Shown here: positions 24,757 to 34,300 of the stretch, one piece after another
How the letters are laid out: each line of letters starts with the position of its first letter
How positions within the stretch are numbered: the stretch's first letter is position 1
DNA from: Thermomicrobiales bacterium
GTDB taxonomy: Bacteria; Chloroflexota; Chloroflexia; Thermomicrobiales; UBA6265
Assembly (NCBI GenBank): GCA_019637585.1
Contig: JAHBVL010000001.1
Location: 682,001-746,000 of the forward strand
Reading direction: 5' to 3'
Length of the DNA stretch: 64,000 bases
The notes under the pieces: generated by a model
What the model was told of the DNA's origin: nothing
What the model saw: only the letters and a program-made list of their open reading frames with translations
The model's database searches: none
Translations under genes and position numbers: made by a program

Positions 24757-25926
24757 TCACGTCGCGTTGAACTGCTCCAGATACTGGTTTGCGTAGTCGG
24801 TATCGATTTCGATCCAGAGTGGCCGGTGGTCGGACATCTGCCAGGTGCGCCACTGCCGGTAGCGCTGGTCCTCGGTGAGGTCCTTTTCCTTTTCGGTCGG
24901 CGGTGGCATCCATGAGGCGTAGAGTCGCATGTCGGTTGGGTTCGCGCGAAAGACCGACTTGTACATATCGACCATCCCGCCCGTGATGACCCGGAATGAT
25001 GGTTCGGAGACTCGCACCGCGATCTGGTCGTAGAAGTGGTCTTCCGGGGTGCGGACTTTGTCGCCGTCGATAGCGGGAGGAACCACGAAACCCCGGTCGC
25101 GCAACGCTTCCATCGTTTCGTGCTTCGGGCTGACCACATTGAAATCGCCGAGCAGGATGTAGTTCTCTCCCGCGGTCGGGTTGTTGGCAAAGGGTCTGTT
25201 TTCCCGGTCCTGGCGTTCGGCCATGAACTTCACCAGCCTCCTGATTTCATCGATGCGACGGCGGAGCGGTTTGCCGGAGGCGGATCCGTAGTAGATATGG
25301 ACCGTGCAAAGATTGAACCGGAACCAACCGGATTCGAACGACACCACAAAGGGCGTTCGGGCGAACTGATATTCTGCTTCTTTCAGGCCGCTGTCGATCG
25401 CTGTCTCGATTGCCGCGTTTTCGGCGCCTTCCAGTCCGCGAGCTGTGCCGGCGTCTCCGGTGCGTTTGGGTGAGACGATCAGCTGACCGTTCGGCAGGAC
25501 GATCTCACCGGCGATGTTGCGGAACCGGACCTTTTCGGTGTTGTAGACGAACGCCATCCGTTCCCCGTTGCCGCTCACACCTTCCGTGGTGTCGGTGGCG
25601 ATGAACTGCCATTCGCTGCCGAGAATCTCCATGACCCGTTCGAGCGCCGAGAGATCGCGATTCACCTCCTGCAGGGCCACGAGATCGAAACAGGAGATGA
25701 TCTCGGCGATGTAGAAGAATGTCTCCGGTAATCGCGGACCTTGCTTGAACTCATTCGAGTCGAAGTCGCGAATGTTCCAGGTTGCCAGCAGAAGCGTGCT
25801 GTCGCTCTTCCGTTTGCGCAGCGATTGCAGGTCCCTGCGCATCCGGCGCAGCCGCTGGGCGGCGCGTTTGGCGTCTTTCAGATCCAGATCATCGGTCTGC
25901 TCGAGCAGGGCGTACTTGTTCGACAT
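24757..25926 (-). CDS. Endonuclease/exonuclease/phosphatase (EEP) family protein
   Basis: A 389-residue hydrolase of the EEP (DNase I-like) superfamily. The ordered catalytic motifs are visible: TWNIRDF (Asn), LQEVN (metal Glu), HIYYGS (His), GDFNV (Asp/Asn) and SDHRPLW (Asp/His). An N-terminal basic coiled coil (AAQRLRRMRRDLQSLRKRK) precedes the domain, which is uncommon and may bind nucleic acid. No signal peptide, so it is cytoplasmic. GAGAGGT precedes the ATG. It is convergent with the SagB gene. The substrate (DNA, RNA or a phospholipid head group) is not determined. Confidence 0.85.
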   Translation of the reverse strand: MSNKYALLEQTDDLDLKDAKRAAQRLRRMRRDLQSLRKRKSDSTLLLATWNIRDFDSNEFKQGPRLPETFFYIAEIISCFDLVALQEVNRDLSALERVMEILGSEWQFIATDTTEGVSGNGERMAFVYNTEKVRFRNIAGEIVLPNGQLIVSPKRTGDAGTARGLEGAENAAIETAIDSGLKEAEYQFARTPFVVSFESGWFRFNLCTVHIYYGSASGKPLRRRIDEIRRLVKFMAERQDRENRPFANNPTAGENYILLGDFNVVSPKHETMEALRDRGFVVPPAIDGDKVRTPEDHFYDQIAVRVSEPSFRVITGGMVDMYKSVFRANPTDMRLYASWMPPPTEKEKDLTEDQRYRQWRTWQMSDHRPLWIEIDTDYANQYLEQFNAT

Positions 25927-26020
25927 CGAAGACCTCTCAATCTGTGGCCGGTCCGGCCGGGGAAGGATGGGGTTACGTCACCGGAACCTCCGGTTGTAGC
26001 TGGTTGGTATCGATTCCAGA

Positions 26021-27307
26021 CTACACCGGTTCGGGGGCGACGCGATAGCCATGCCGGACGGCCAGGATGATCAGGGGAACCACGAGGAGAATCGTCACCA
26101 CATTGAGCATGGCATAGGAGCCCAATCCGACGATCAATCCCGCCGTCAATCCGGCGGCCGCGCCGCTGATCCCCATCAACAGGTCGGCGGCTCCCTGCAT
26201 GCTGGCTCGTTCGTCGGCAGGGAGTGACTCAGTGAGCAGCGTCGAACCGCCGATCAATGTGCACGACCAACCCAGACCGAGGAGGAAGAGGCCCACGCCC
26301 AGTTGCAGTGACTGATGCCCGCTGGCGGTTCCGGCGATCATGAATGCAGCCAGGAGGATGACGCCGCCCAGGATGATGATCGGCCGGCGACCGAAGCGGT
26401 CGACCGCCCACCCCACCAGCGGCGAGGCGATGTACATACCGGTGATATGCCCGCTGATGACGAAACCGATGATGCGCAGATCGGCATCGCCATGTTTCAG
26501 GTGAACGGGTGTCATCGACATCACCGCCACCATCACCGATTGACCGATGGCCATCGACATCAAGCCGAGTGACGCCGCGGGGATGCTCCGGATGTAGACG
26601 AAGGCCTCCAGCAAGGGAACATTGCGGCGTCTGGCAGGTTCGGCAATGCCGGTCGATTCGGCGCGGATCGAGTGGGCCAGCAGGAGCGGGTCTGGTCGCA
26701 GAAAGATGCTGATCAACGCTCCGGCGATGATGAAGACGCAGACCGTCAGCAAGTAAGGGCCGGCCAGCGAGGGTACGCCGATGCGCTCGGCCAGATTGCC
26801 CATGGGGTCGGCCAGATTCGGACCGAGCACGGAACCGATCGTCGTGGCCCACACCACGCTGGCCAGATCGCGGCCGCGGCGGTCGGGAGAGGCAAGGTCG
26901 GCCGCGGCATACCGGGACTGGAGACCGGCCGCGTAGCCGCCGCCAGTGAGGAAGAGCCCGGCCAGCGCCACAGGGAAGAAACCGAGGATGGCGCCCAGCA
27001 CCACGAGGAGCGCGCCACCCACGCCAATGGCGTAGGCCAGCAGCAATCCGGGCCGGCGGCCATGGTCGTTCATCACCCGCGACACCGGCACCGCGATAAA
27101 GGCCGTGCCGATCACCGAGGCTGTCGACGACAGACCGCTCAACGATTCGGTGGCCAGATCGGCGGCCAGCAGCGCGCCCACGGCAGCGCCGGCCGCCGCG
27201 CCGATACCGCCGAAAACCTGGGCGGCGGCGAGCACCTTGACGACGCGACGTTGGACGGCGTCGATCGATTGCCGGGCGAGGGCAGCGTCAGACGCTCCGC
27301 TCACCAC
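26021..27307 (-). CDS. MFS-type transporter
   Basis: A 428-residue membrane protein with about twelve hydrophobic segments and the MFS loop signature after helix 2 (RVMNDHGRRPGLLLAY) repeated between helices 8 and 9 (VDRFGRRPIIILGG). This is the layout of a drug or metabolite antiporter. The N-terminus has a short amphipathic extension (AVQRRVVKVLAAAQVFGG). The GTG start at 27307 lacks a clear ribosome site, so a later start is possible. Monocistronic, divergent from the M23 gene. Substrate unknown. Confidence 0.85.
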   Translation of the reverse strand: MVSGASDAALARQSIDAVQRRVVKVLAAAQVFGGIGAAAGAAVGALLAADLATESLSGLSSTASVIGTAFIAVPVSRVMNDHGRRPGLLLAYAIGVGGALLVVLGAILGFFPVALAGLFLTGGGYAAGLQSRYAAADLASPDRRGRDLASVVWATTIGSVLGPNLADPMGNLAERIGVPSLAGPYLLTVCVFIIAGALISIFLRPDPLLLAHSIRAESTGIAEPARRRNVPLLEAFVYIRSIPAASLGLMSMAIGQSVMVAVMSMTPVHLKHGDADLRIIGFVISGHITGMYIASPLVGWAVDRFGRRPIIILGGVILLAAFMIAGTASGHQSLQLGVGLFLLGLGWSCTLIGGSTLLTESLPADERASMQGAADLLMGISGAAAGLTAGLIVGLGSYAMLNVVTILLVVPLIILAVRHGYRVAPEPV

Positions 27308-27610
27308 GTTTTCAGACGTGGAAGGTTCTGCTGAATCAGCCGTACCGAAGTGCCCTCTACCCGGAACGCCAGACAGGAGATCTTGTCGCCGAATAGTGTC
27401 TCACGAATCGACAGAGAAGGTTAACGACGGCCAATGCCCCTTTCAGGGATCGAAGCGATCGCGTGACGCCGCGTATGGAGAGGTTGGCGCATTCCTTGCT
27501 TCGCCTCGCTTCACGGACCGGCGCACGGTTGGGAGAGACCCTGTCTCCGCGCGTAGAGAACGCTGGGCCGGATCGCAGCGATATGCGGGTGAACGTAAAG
27601 GATGAGGACA
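27308..27610. other. Divergent intergenic region, no gene seen
   Basis: The 303 bases between the MFS gene and the M23 gene must carry promoters for both. No consensus promoter, repeat or RNA was recognised. The open frame on the minus strand here has no protein-like features and overlaps the M23 signal peptide region. Confidence 0.5.
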
Positions 27611-28984
27611 ATGCGTAGATCGATCGTGACGATGCTATTCCTGATAAGCGTGGTTGGTGGAATCGGAATGGATGTGCGTGCCCAGAACAGCGCACCATCG
27701 ACACCGGAGGGGACGCCTCCAGTGGCGACATATGAGGAGATCGCGGATCAGTACGGGGCCATGAGGGACGCGATATTGCAGGAGGGACGACAGGTTACGG
27801 AGCAGGTCATCTCCGGTGAGGTTGCCGCAATCGTCGACCGGATGTCAGAGGAGCTTCAGGCAATGACCACACCGGAGGACCTGGAGCAGCTCATCGACGA
27901 TCTGCAGCGCGACCAGGTCCGGTTCGAATTGCCAGGCATCGATGTCACATTCAACGGGCATTTGGATGGCGAGACGATTGATGGGTTCGTCACTGGAGGA
28001 GGCATAGGCGGGTTTGCGCTGACACGGTCCGCGGAGGGTGACGATGCCGACATTCTCGCCGGAGCCTGGAACGGAACGCTGTCGGCTGGCGGGGAGACAG
28101 TCGACCTCGAGGTGCTGATCGAACCCGGCGAGACCGGATGGACCGGAACGGCGTCGATCCCGGCCTGGGAGCTGGTCGATTCTCCACTCGGCGAGATCGC
28201 CTACGCCGAGTCGCTGCCGATTGGCGAGATGATCGACGATCAGGCGCTGCCGCATGCCCCGTCAGTACGATCCTATTGGGCCAGGTATGCCTGGGGCGAC
28301 GAGAACCTTTCTTTTCAGTATGTCTTCGATCAGGACGGCATCCTGACCATGGTTCAGATCGCGCCGGAAGAGACATTTCCCGAGCGGCCGCCGGATGCCG
28401 CCGTCGCGGGGCTGACATGGCCACTGGCTGGTTTGTGGTGGGTGGTGTGGGGAGGCGAGAGCGTGCTCCAGAACTACCACGCCGTCGCCCCGGCGCAGCG
28501 ATATGCCCTCGACCTGCTGATCTGGAACGATGGAGCCACCTTCGCCGGTGATGGTTCCCAGAATGAAGACTACTGGGCCTGGGGACAACCGATTGTTGCT
28601 CCCGCCGATGGCACGATCGTGGACGTAGTCGATGGCGTTCCTGACAACGTCCCGGGAGTCAGCAATCCCGAAGGAGGGCAGGGGGCCGGGAATCATGTTG
28701 TCCTGAGAGTCGACGACCAACGCTTCATCTTTCTCGCCCACATGCAGGAGGGATCGATTGCCGTGCAGGTCGGTGACGAGGTCGAGACCGGTCAGCTGCT
28801 CGGACTGGTCGGCAACTCCGGCAACTCGTCCGAACCTCACCTCCATATCCATGCCCAGTCGGTTCAGGGCTTCGCCGATCCCGCAGCAGACGGTCTGCTT
28901 CTCGAGTTCGAGCGGCTGAATGTCGACGGCGAGAACGTCGAGAATCCCCGGGTGATACAGGGTTCATTCATCGCGGCGCCCTGA
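27611..28984 (+). CDS. Secreted M23-family metallopeptidase
   Basis: A 457-residue exported protein. The start at 27611 is preferred over 27602 because AAAGG is then nine bases upstream; the signal peptide is MRRSIVTMLFLISVVGGI. A Ser/Thr/Pro linker is followed by a helical/beta domain (~35-240) that resembles DUF3887-type stalks. The C-terminal peptidase has the M23 zinc set: His and Asp in HAVAPAQRYALDLL and the HLHIH motif near the end, with GDEVETGQLLGLVGNSGNS between. It probably cleaves peptidoglycan cross-bridges or is an inactive LytM-like activator; the zinc residues look intact. Located outside the cytoplasmic membrane. Confidence 0.87.
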   Translation: MRRSIVTMLFLISVVGGIGMDVRAQNSAPSTPEGTPPVATYEEIADQYGAMRDAILQEGRQVTEQVISGEVAAIVDRMSEELQAMTTPEDLEQLIDDLQRDQVRFELPGIDVTFNGHLDGETIDGFVTGGGIGGFALTRSAEGDDADILAGAWNGTLSAGGETVDLEVLIEPGETGWTGTASIPAWELVDSPLGEIAYAESLPIGEMIDDQALPHAPSVRSYWARYAWGDENLSFQYVFDQDGILTMVQIAPEETFPERPPDAAVAGLTWPLAGLWWVVWGGESVLQNYHAVAPAQRYALDLLIWNDGATFAGDGSQNEDYWAWGQPIVAPADGTIVDVVDGVPDNVPGVSNPEGGQGAGNHVVLRVDDQRFIFLAHMQEGSIAVQVGDEVETGQLLGLVGNSGNSSEPHLHIHAQSVQGFADPAADGLLLEFERLNVDGENVENPRVIQGSFIAAP

Positions 28985-29223
28985 AGAATTCCGGATTCGT
29001 CCTGCATTGCGGGCGTCGTCGATGAGGATGAGCGAGGCAGGCCTCGCCGCTACACGCTGATTGCCGACTGCCGCCTCAATCATTCCCAGCAAACGTGGAG
29101 GAGACTTCAAGGGGGTGTTACGGTGGTGCTCGCTATGCTTCGATCGTGCTGGCAATGACTGCCGCTCGAAACGATCGATGCCCACGATGACCTTCGCGGG
29201 CAGGAGAACAAGGAGACACACTC

Positions 29224-30006
29224 GTGGAACAGTTCACTGCTACTACGTCCAGGCGAAAGATCATGGTGGGAGTCGCCTCGATGCTGGTCGGAGGGATGAT
29301 GCTCGGCAATGCCGTCGGTGGGCTCACCACTGGGGTGAGCGCGCAGGATGACTCCGGGTTGCGATCCGTTGGCGTGATCGCCGAACCGGACGAGACATTG
29401 ACCGCATCACTCGCCGACTGCACCGAGGTCGCGTCGCTCGATCCTGGCGTGCTGGCTGCTCCCGGCGAGGGCGAAACCGCCTATGTGATCGACAGCGCCA
29501 ATTCGGAAGCCCGGTATGTCATCGAGGAAGAGCTGGCCGGATTTGGCGCGAATACCGCCATTGGAGCCACCGATGCGTTCATCGGCCAGATTCTGCTCGA
29601 CAGCGATGGCAACCCGGTCGCCTGCTCCCGCTTCGATGTCGACATGCGCACCCTGGAAAGCGATGAATCCCGGCGCGACAACTTCATTCGCGGCAGCACG
29701 CTCCAGTCGGACACCTATCCGGTGGCGACCTTCATCCTCCGCGCAGTCGAAGGCCTCGATGGCGCCCTGACGTCGGAAGAGCAGACATTCACGCTGATCG
29801 GTGACCTGGTCTTCCGTGGCCAGACCCAGCTGGTGGCCTGGGAAACCACGGCCTCGGTCGATGGAGATACGTTGACCGGCAGCGCATTCACGGAATTCGC
29901 TCTGGCTGACTACAACATCGAGAAGCCGATTGTCGGCTCGGTCGTGAGCATTGCCGACGATCTCCGCCTCGAAGTCGACATCAACGCCGCGCCCGCGCAG
30001 GGATAA
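29224..30006 (+). CDS. YceI-family exported lipid-binding-type protein
   Basis: A 260-residue exported protein. The GTG at 29224 has AAGGAG eight bases upstream. The N-terminus carries a twin-arginine-like signal (TSRRKIMVGVASMLVGG) ending near GVSAQ. The domain is YceI (lipocalin-like): YVIDSANSEARYVIEE at the start, the strand pairs around SRFDVDMRTLESDESRRDNFIRG, YPVATFIL, and LTLIGDL-type FTLIGDLVFRGQTQ, closing with GSAFTEFALADYNIEKP. YceI proteins bind polyprenyl-type lipids in the periplasm. A strong hairpin follows the stop, then a small membrane protein. Confidence 0.9.
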   Translation: MEQFTATTSRRKIMVGVASMLVGGMMLGNAVGGLTTGVSAQDDSGLRSVGVIAEPDETLTASLADCTEVASLDPGVLAAPGEGETAYVIDSANSEARYVIEEELAGFGANTAIGATDAFIGQILLDSDGNPVACSRFDVDMRTLESDESRRDNFIRGSTLQSDTYPVATFILRAVEGLDGALTSEEQTFTLIGDLVFRGQTQLVAWETTASVDGDTLTGSAFTEFALADYNIEKPIVGSVVSIADDLRLEVDINAAPAQG

Positions 30007-30026
30007 TCGAATCGTCACAAGTCGAA

Positions 30027-30053
30027 GGGAGCGCGCCGGAGCGGCGCGCTCCC
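30027..30053 (+). terminator. Strong hairpin after the yceI-like gene
   Basis: GGGAGCGCGCC-GGAGC-GGCGCGCTCCC, an 11-bp perfect stem 21 bases past the stop, followed by CGTTTAC. A short T run makes it a weak intrinsic terminator or a 3'-end stabiliser. Confidence 0.6.
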
Positions 30054-30096
30054 CGTTTACATCAGTCGCCGAACGCGGAAAGAGCAGGGAATATCT

Positions 30097-30306
30097 ATGG
30101 AAGAGCAGAAACCGAATGTCTCACGCCGTCGTGCCGTTGTCGCCACCCTGGTCCTCATCCCGATCGGCGTCGTCCTCTTTTTCGCTCTCTACCTGGCCAA
30201 TGAAGCAGGCGAGCTCCCCTGGCAGGAAGATCCGACCCGCATCCCGGTCACACCATTCGCCAATCTCCCAACCGCGCCCGCCGCTTCGCCGACCGCAGGG
30301 ACATAG
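30097..30306 (+). CDS. Small single-pass membrane protein
   Basis: A 69-residue protein with a short basic N-terminus (KPNVSRRRAV), one clear membrane helix (VVATLVLIPIGVVLFFALYLA) and a Pro/Ala/Thr tail ending ASPTAGT. AGGGA seven bases before the ATG supports translation. The orientation is probably N-in, with the tail outside. No family recognised. It follows the yceI gene by 90 bases and may be read with it if the hairpin leaks. Confidence 0.6.
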   Translation: MEEQKPNVSRRRAVVATLVLIPIGVVLFFALYLANEAGELPWQEDPTRIPVTPFANLPTAPAASPTAGT

Positions 30307-30345
30307 TCTGGCGGCTTGCCTCCGCCAGGAGCCGAGGTCGACGTA

Positions 30346-30403
30346 GCGGTGGCGGCTCGTCCCCACCGGTGGCGGAACGGAGCCAAGCGGAGTGGAGCCA
30401 CAA
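30346..30403 (+). repeat. GTGGCGG-type repeat, left copy of an inverted pair
   Basis: GCGGTGGCGGCTCGTCCCC...ACCGGTGGCGGA...GTGGAGCCACAA. The reverse complement of the block at 31175-31242 matches it with a few changes and a short length difference. The pair brackets the two copZ-like genes. A shorter third relative (GGGGCGGGGACGAGCCGCCG) follows at 31263-31285. Confidence 0.75.
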
Positions 30404-30512
30404 GTGCCGCCAATCGCCCAAGACGCTACGGATTGCGGTGTGGGAAGTGACCCGGCAGGGCATAATGGTGTTCTATCGCTGATCGAATCCTCTGTCTGAA
30501 TGGGAGCGAGCT

Positions 30513-30761
30513 ATGGCTGAGACACTCGAACGGGCACTCTTCTTCGCACCCGGCATCAATTGCGGGCATTGCGAGCACAAGATCCGGAGATCGTTTGGAT
30601 CGCTCGGTGGCGTCGTCGATCTGCAGGTATCCAATGTGACGAAAACGGTCGTGGTCGACTTCGAACCAGAAGTGGTGAGCATCGACGCTATCCGCGCCGC
30701 TCTCGCCGATGCCGGATATCCGGCCGAAACCGGGATTTCTCTCGCCTCGACATCGATGTAA
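30513..30761 (+). CDS. Heavy-metal-associated (CopZ-like) chaperone 1
   Basis: An 82-residue HMA-domain protein (ferredoxin-like fold) that would carry Cu(I) or another soft metal in the cytoplasm. The binding loop is GINCGHCEHKI, i.e. CxxC with Gly-His between the cysteines. The closing motif DAGYPAET is typical. Most of the sequence matches the next gene (NVTKTVV, VSIDAIRAALADAGYPA), so these are tandem duplicates. The start at 30513 has GGGAG upstream. No partner P-type ATPase is in the window. Confidence 0.88.
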   Translation: MAETLERALFFAPGINCGHCEHKIRRSFGSLGGVVDLQVSNVTKTVVVDFEPEVVSIDAIRAALADAGYPAETGISLASTSM

Positions 30762-30782
30762 CCGGCGATCGGGCGAGTCGAA

Positions 30783-30803
30783 TATACCCCCCAGTGGTAT
30801 AAT
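30783..30803 (+). promoter_or_regulatory. CsoR-like operator overlapping a TATAAT -10 box
   Basis: TATACC-CCCCAGT-GGTATA is an inverted repeat of the G/C-tract type bound by copper-sensing CsoR repressors (ATACC...GGTAT). The right half forms TATAAT (30798-30803), a consensus -10 box, placing a start of transcription near 30810, about 45 bases before the second copZ-like gene. A repressor bound here would cover the promoter and be released by Cu(I). No csoR gene is in the window. The -35 region is weak. Confidence 0.6.
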
Positions 30804-30855
30804 GCGAGTATGCAACCGGCGTGCATTCGTCGGAACTCGATACCAGGGGGAAACC

Positions 30856-31074
30856 ATGCCAGCAACACTCGACCAGATCACCCTCAACGTTCCAGACATC
30901 AGCTGCGGGCACTGTGAACTGACGATCAAGGAAGAAGTCGGCGCGCTCGGTGGCGTCAGCAACGTCCAGCCGTCGAATGTGACCAAGACCGTCGTGATCG
31001 AGTTCGACCCGACGGCCGTTTCAGTCGAAACAATCCGCTCGACCCTCGCCGAAGCGGGCTACCCGGCCTCGTAG
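30856..31074 (+). CDS. Heavy-metal-associated (CopZ-like) chaperone 2
   Basis: A 72-residue HMA-domain protein, paralog of the gene 95 bases upstream. The metal loop is DISCGHCELTI, and the C-terminus is EAGYPAS. Start at 30856, with AGGGGG five bases upstream. It has its own promoter with the CsoR-like operator. Role: cytoplasmic Cu(I) chaperone, by family and by operator. Confidence 0.9.
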   Translation: MPATLDQITLNVPDISCGHCELTIKEEVGALGGVSNVQPSNVTKTVVIEFDPTAVSVETIRSTLAEAGYPAS

Positions 31075-31336
31075 CGGCGATTCCTTGTGGTCGGTCCTGA
31101 GCGAAGTCGAAGGATGGCCCGGAGGGCCATAACGGGCCTCATCGAACGCGATGTTGGTGGTCGTCACGGCGTGATTGTGGCTCCGTTCCGCTCCACTTCG
31201 TTGCGCTCCACTCCGCCACCGGCGGGGACAAGCCACCGCCGCAACGAGGTCGCAGGGGCCAACGGGGCGGGGACGAGCCGCCGCCTGGATGTTCATGCCA
31301 CGCGGGTGCCGGGGAGCCTGGCGTGGGTACTCAGAG
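31075..31336. repeat. Repeat-filled spacer: TCCTGAGCGAAGTCGAAGGA motif and right copy of the GTGGCGG repeat
   Basis: TCCTGAGCGAAGTCGAAGGA (around 31092-31112) belongs to the same dispersed family as the two motifs near 9600-9687. At 31175-31242 is the inverted partner of the repeat at 30346-30403. Nothing here looks coding. Confidence 0.65.
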
Positions 31337-34300
31337 CTAGCCGTTTCTCACGATCGCCAGGATTTCTTCCCCGTAACGCTCGCACTTGATTCGCCCGAAT
31401 CCGGGAACCTGCTCGAGCTCATCCAGGGTCGACGGACGATACGCCGCCACCGCTTCCAGCATCGTGTTATGCGCGACCACGTAGGGTGGCACCTGGTCTG
31501 CACTCGCCCGCTCGGTACGCCATTCGGTGAGACGGTGCAGGAGCTGGGTATCGATCTGGGTGTCGCCACCCGCCTTGGGAACGCCGCTCTGCGCTCTCCC
31601 CGGCGCAAAGAAGACCCCCGCCAGCTCCTCGCGGTTGGCTCGCCGGCCTTTGTCGGTCAGGCTGATCAGGAAATACTCGTGATTCATATCGCGGAAGAGA
31701 TAGCCGGTTTCGATCAGCCGATCGACCAGCTTGTCGACCGCTCCCTTTTTCATCCCCGACAAGGCGCCGAACGAGGTCGATCGGTCGGCCTTGATCGTAC
31801 TCTCGGCCGACCCGAGAACCAACCGGACCAGGCCGGTCCGCCCCACAGGAAAGGGAAGTGTGCGTACCGCATCGAGAACGGCCAGCGCCGCGTCGGGTCC
31901 TGCGGGTGCGGGTTGCTTGGTTTTCGATTCGCTTCGCGCCGGCGACTGACTCGCGCCAGTGCAGACATCGCATGAATGCTGGCAGGCGGGCAGCCGTTCG
32001 CCGAACTGCGCCGCCAGCATCCGGTGCCGGCACTCCTGTTTACGGGTATAGGCAATGACCTGGGCAATGCGGCGATCCGCCAGCGCGTCGACGTCAGCGA
32101 GGAGCTTCTCGACCCGCTCTCCGGCGTCGGGACCGGCGTCGACCAATTCGATGCAGGTCAAGCGCGGTCCATCGCGCAGGATCAGGTCGTCCCGCGCGGC
32201 CAGTAGCTCGTCGATCTCGAACGGCGTCATACGCAGGGCGCGTGTAGCGCCGATCAGATCGATCGTCGTCATGCGCTGACCGGGTTCGAACTCGAGAAAG
32301 GAGGATAGTCGCTCCCATGCCGGAGAGGCGCTTCCGGAGTCAGCTGCCAGCGGCGTTCGGGTGATGGTGATCGAGCGAGGCATGTCGGGATGACGGGCGA
32401 TCAGTCGCGCTTGCTCCAGAAGGCCGAGCGCCACCCGGCTATTGATTTTGTCGTCGGTTTCTCCGCCCAGGCGATCCGCATCGAAGTGATCGATCAGCAC
32501 CCAACTGCCCACGGCACGCCGTTTCAGATTGGCGTAGACCGTGCGCAGATCCTCCCGGCTGATGACATCCTGCTTGACGAAGGTTCGCAGGCGGGTGGAG
32601 TCGGTGCTGGTGGCCAGCAGAATGCATTTGGCCGGTTGGCCATCTCGCCCTGCCCGGCCCGACTCCTGCGCGTACGCTTCGAGCGACGCGGGTGGGTTGA
32701 AATGGACGATGAACCGGACATTCGCTTTGTCCACTCCCATGCCAAAGGCGATCGTCGCGACCACGACCCGGACTTGCCCTGACATGAACCGGTCCTGACT
32801 CGCCGCCCGGATGTCGGGATCGAGACCGGCGTGATAGTGAATCGCTTGCACACCGCTGTCGCGCAAAAGCGCGGCGAAGGATTCGGTGTCCTTGCGGGAG
32901 TTGACGTACACGATGCCGCTGCCCGTTTCCTGGCGGCAGATGTCGATCATCTCCCGGATTTTGAACTCCCGGGTTCCGGCATTGCGCACTTCATAGAGAA
33001 GATTGGGCCGGAAGAGACTGACCCGGCAGACCGCCATCTCACGTCCCAGCGCCACGCCGATCTGGCGGGCCATGTCGGGCGTGGCCGTGGCGGTGACCGC
33101 CAGCACCGGCGGTTCCCGCATCTCCTTCAAGGCGCGGGGAATGAAGAGGTAGTCCGGGCGGAAATCCTGACCCCACAAACTGATGCAATGCGCTTCGTCG
33201 ATGACGGCCAGTGCGACGTTTGTCCGCTTGAGCGCCTGCAGAAAGGCACGATCGCGCAGTCGTTCCGGCGCGACATAGACCAACTTGAGGTTGCCGCTGG
33301 TCAGGTCGTCGAGCGCCCGTTGCATTTCGTCCCGGGAGAGGGTGCTGTTGATCAGGCGGGTTCGGTTGCGCAGTGGGGGTGGGAGTGAATCGACCTGGTC
33401 TTTCATCAACGCGATCAGCGGCGAAATGACCAGCGTCACTCCCGAAAGGAGAAGAGCGGGCAACTGGAACGTCAGCGATTTACCGGAACCGGTCGGCATG
33501 ATGGCGAGCGTGTCTTTGCCGGCCATGACATTGGAGACGACTGCCGCCTGGCCGGGCCGGAGTTCCGAGAATCCGAAGGTCTGCTGGAGTGCCGCGAGGA
33601 CATCGTCGCTCGCCAGCGGCGCATCCTGGTCGTCGATTGTCTCCACCGGCATCGCGGAGAAATCGACGGCGTTCTTCTCCTGGTCGGCCATCCAGCCGAC
33701 TCGTGGTTCGACGATGGCGGCGATGTTCCGTTTCAGCTCTTCCTGCAGTTCCCTGGCGCGTGTCGCGTACCAGGCGGAGCGCTCGATATCGCCGGCTTGT
33801 TCCCAGAGATCGGCAAGATCGCGGGAGCGTCGCAGATCGATCGGCTGAGGCGGGGCGTGCAGAATGTCCAGTGCTTCGCGAGCGGCGGCGAGGTCGCCTT
33901 CCGCCAGTGCGACTCTGGCCAGACCCACATAGGCGGTTGGGGGTGGAGCGTCGGTTCGCAGCAAGCTCGTGTAGAGCGAACGGGCGCGCTCGCAGTCCCC
34001 GCTGGCGAGCGCAACCTCAGCGGCAATCAGGTCTCGAGACCCCTCTGCCGGCGTCAGGTGGCGCAGCTCGGCGAGCAGCGTCTGCGCGTCGCCCGGATTG
34101 CCGTTCGCCAGTTCCGCCCGGATCAAGTCGGTGATCGAAGAGAGCGTCGGTGAGACCCCGTGCCGCTCCCGCGCGAGCCGGGCGGCCGTAGCAGCGTCCC
34201 CGCGAGCGAGCGCAAGACGGCTTCGCTCGCTCAGGTTGGTGATGGACGGTCCGGTGCGCTGGGCGTTGGCGTCGATCAGCGCTTCAGCGCGATCGAATTG

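Noticed and set aside
30709-30855. 49-codon N-terminal extension of the second copZ-like protein
   Set aside because: It would read through the end of the first copZ-like gene, the operator and the promoter; AGGGGG just before 30856 marks the true start.
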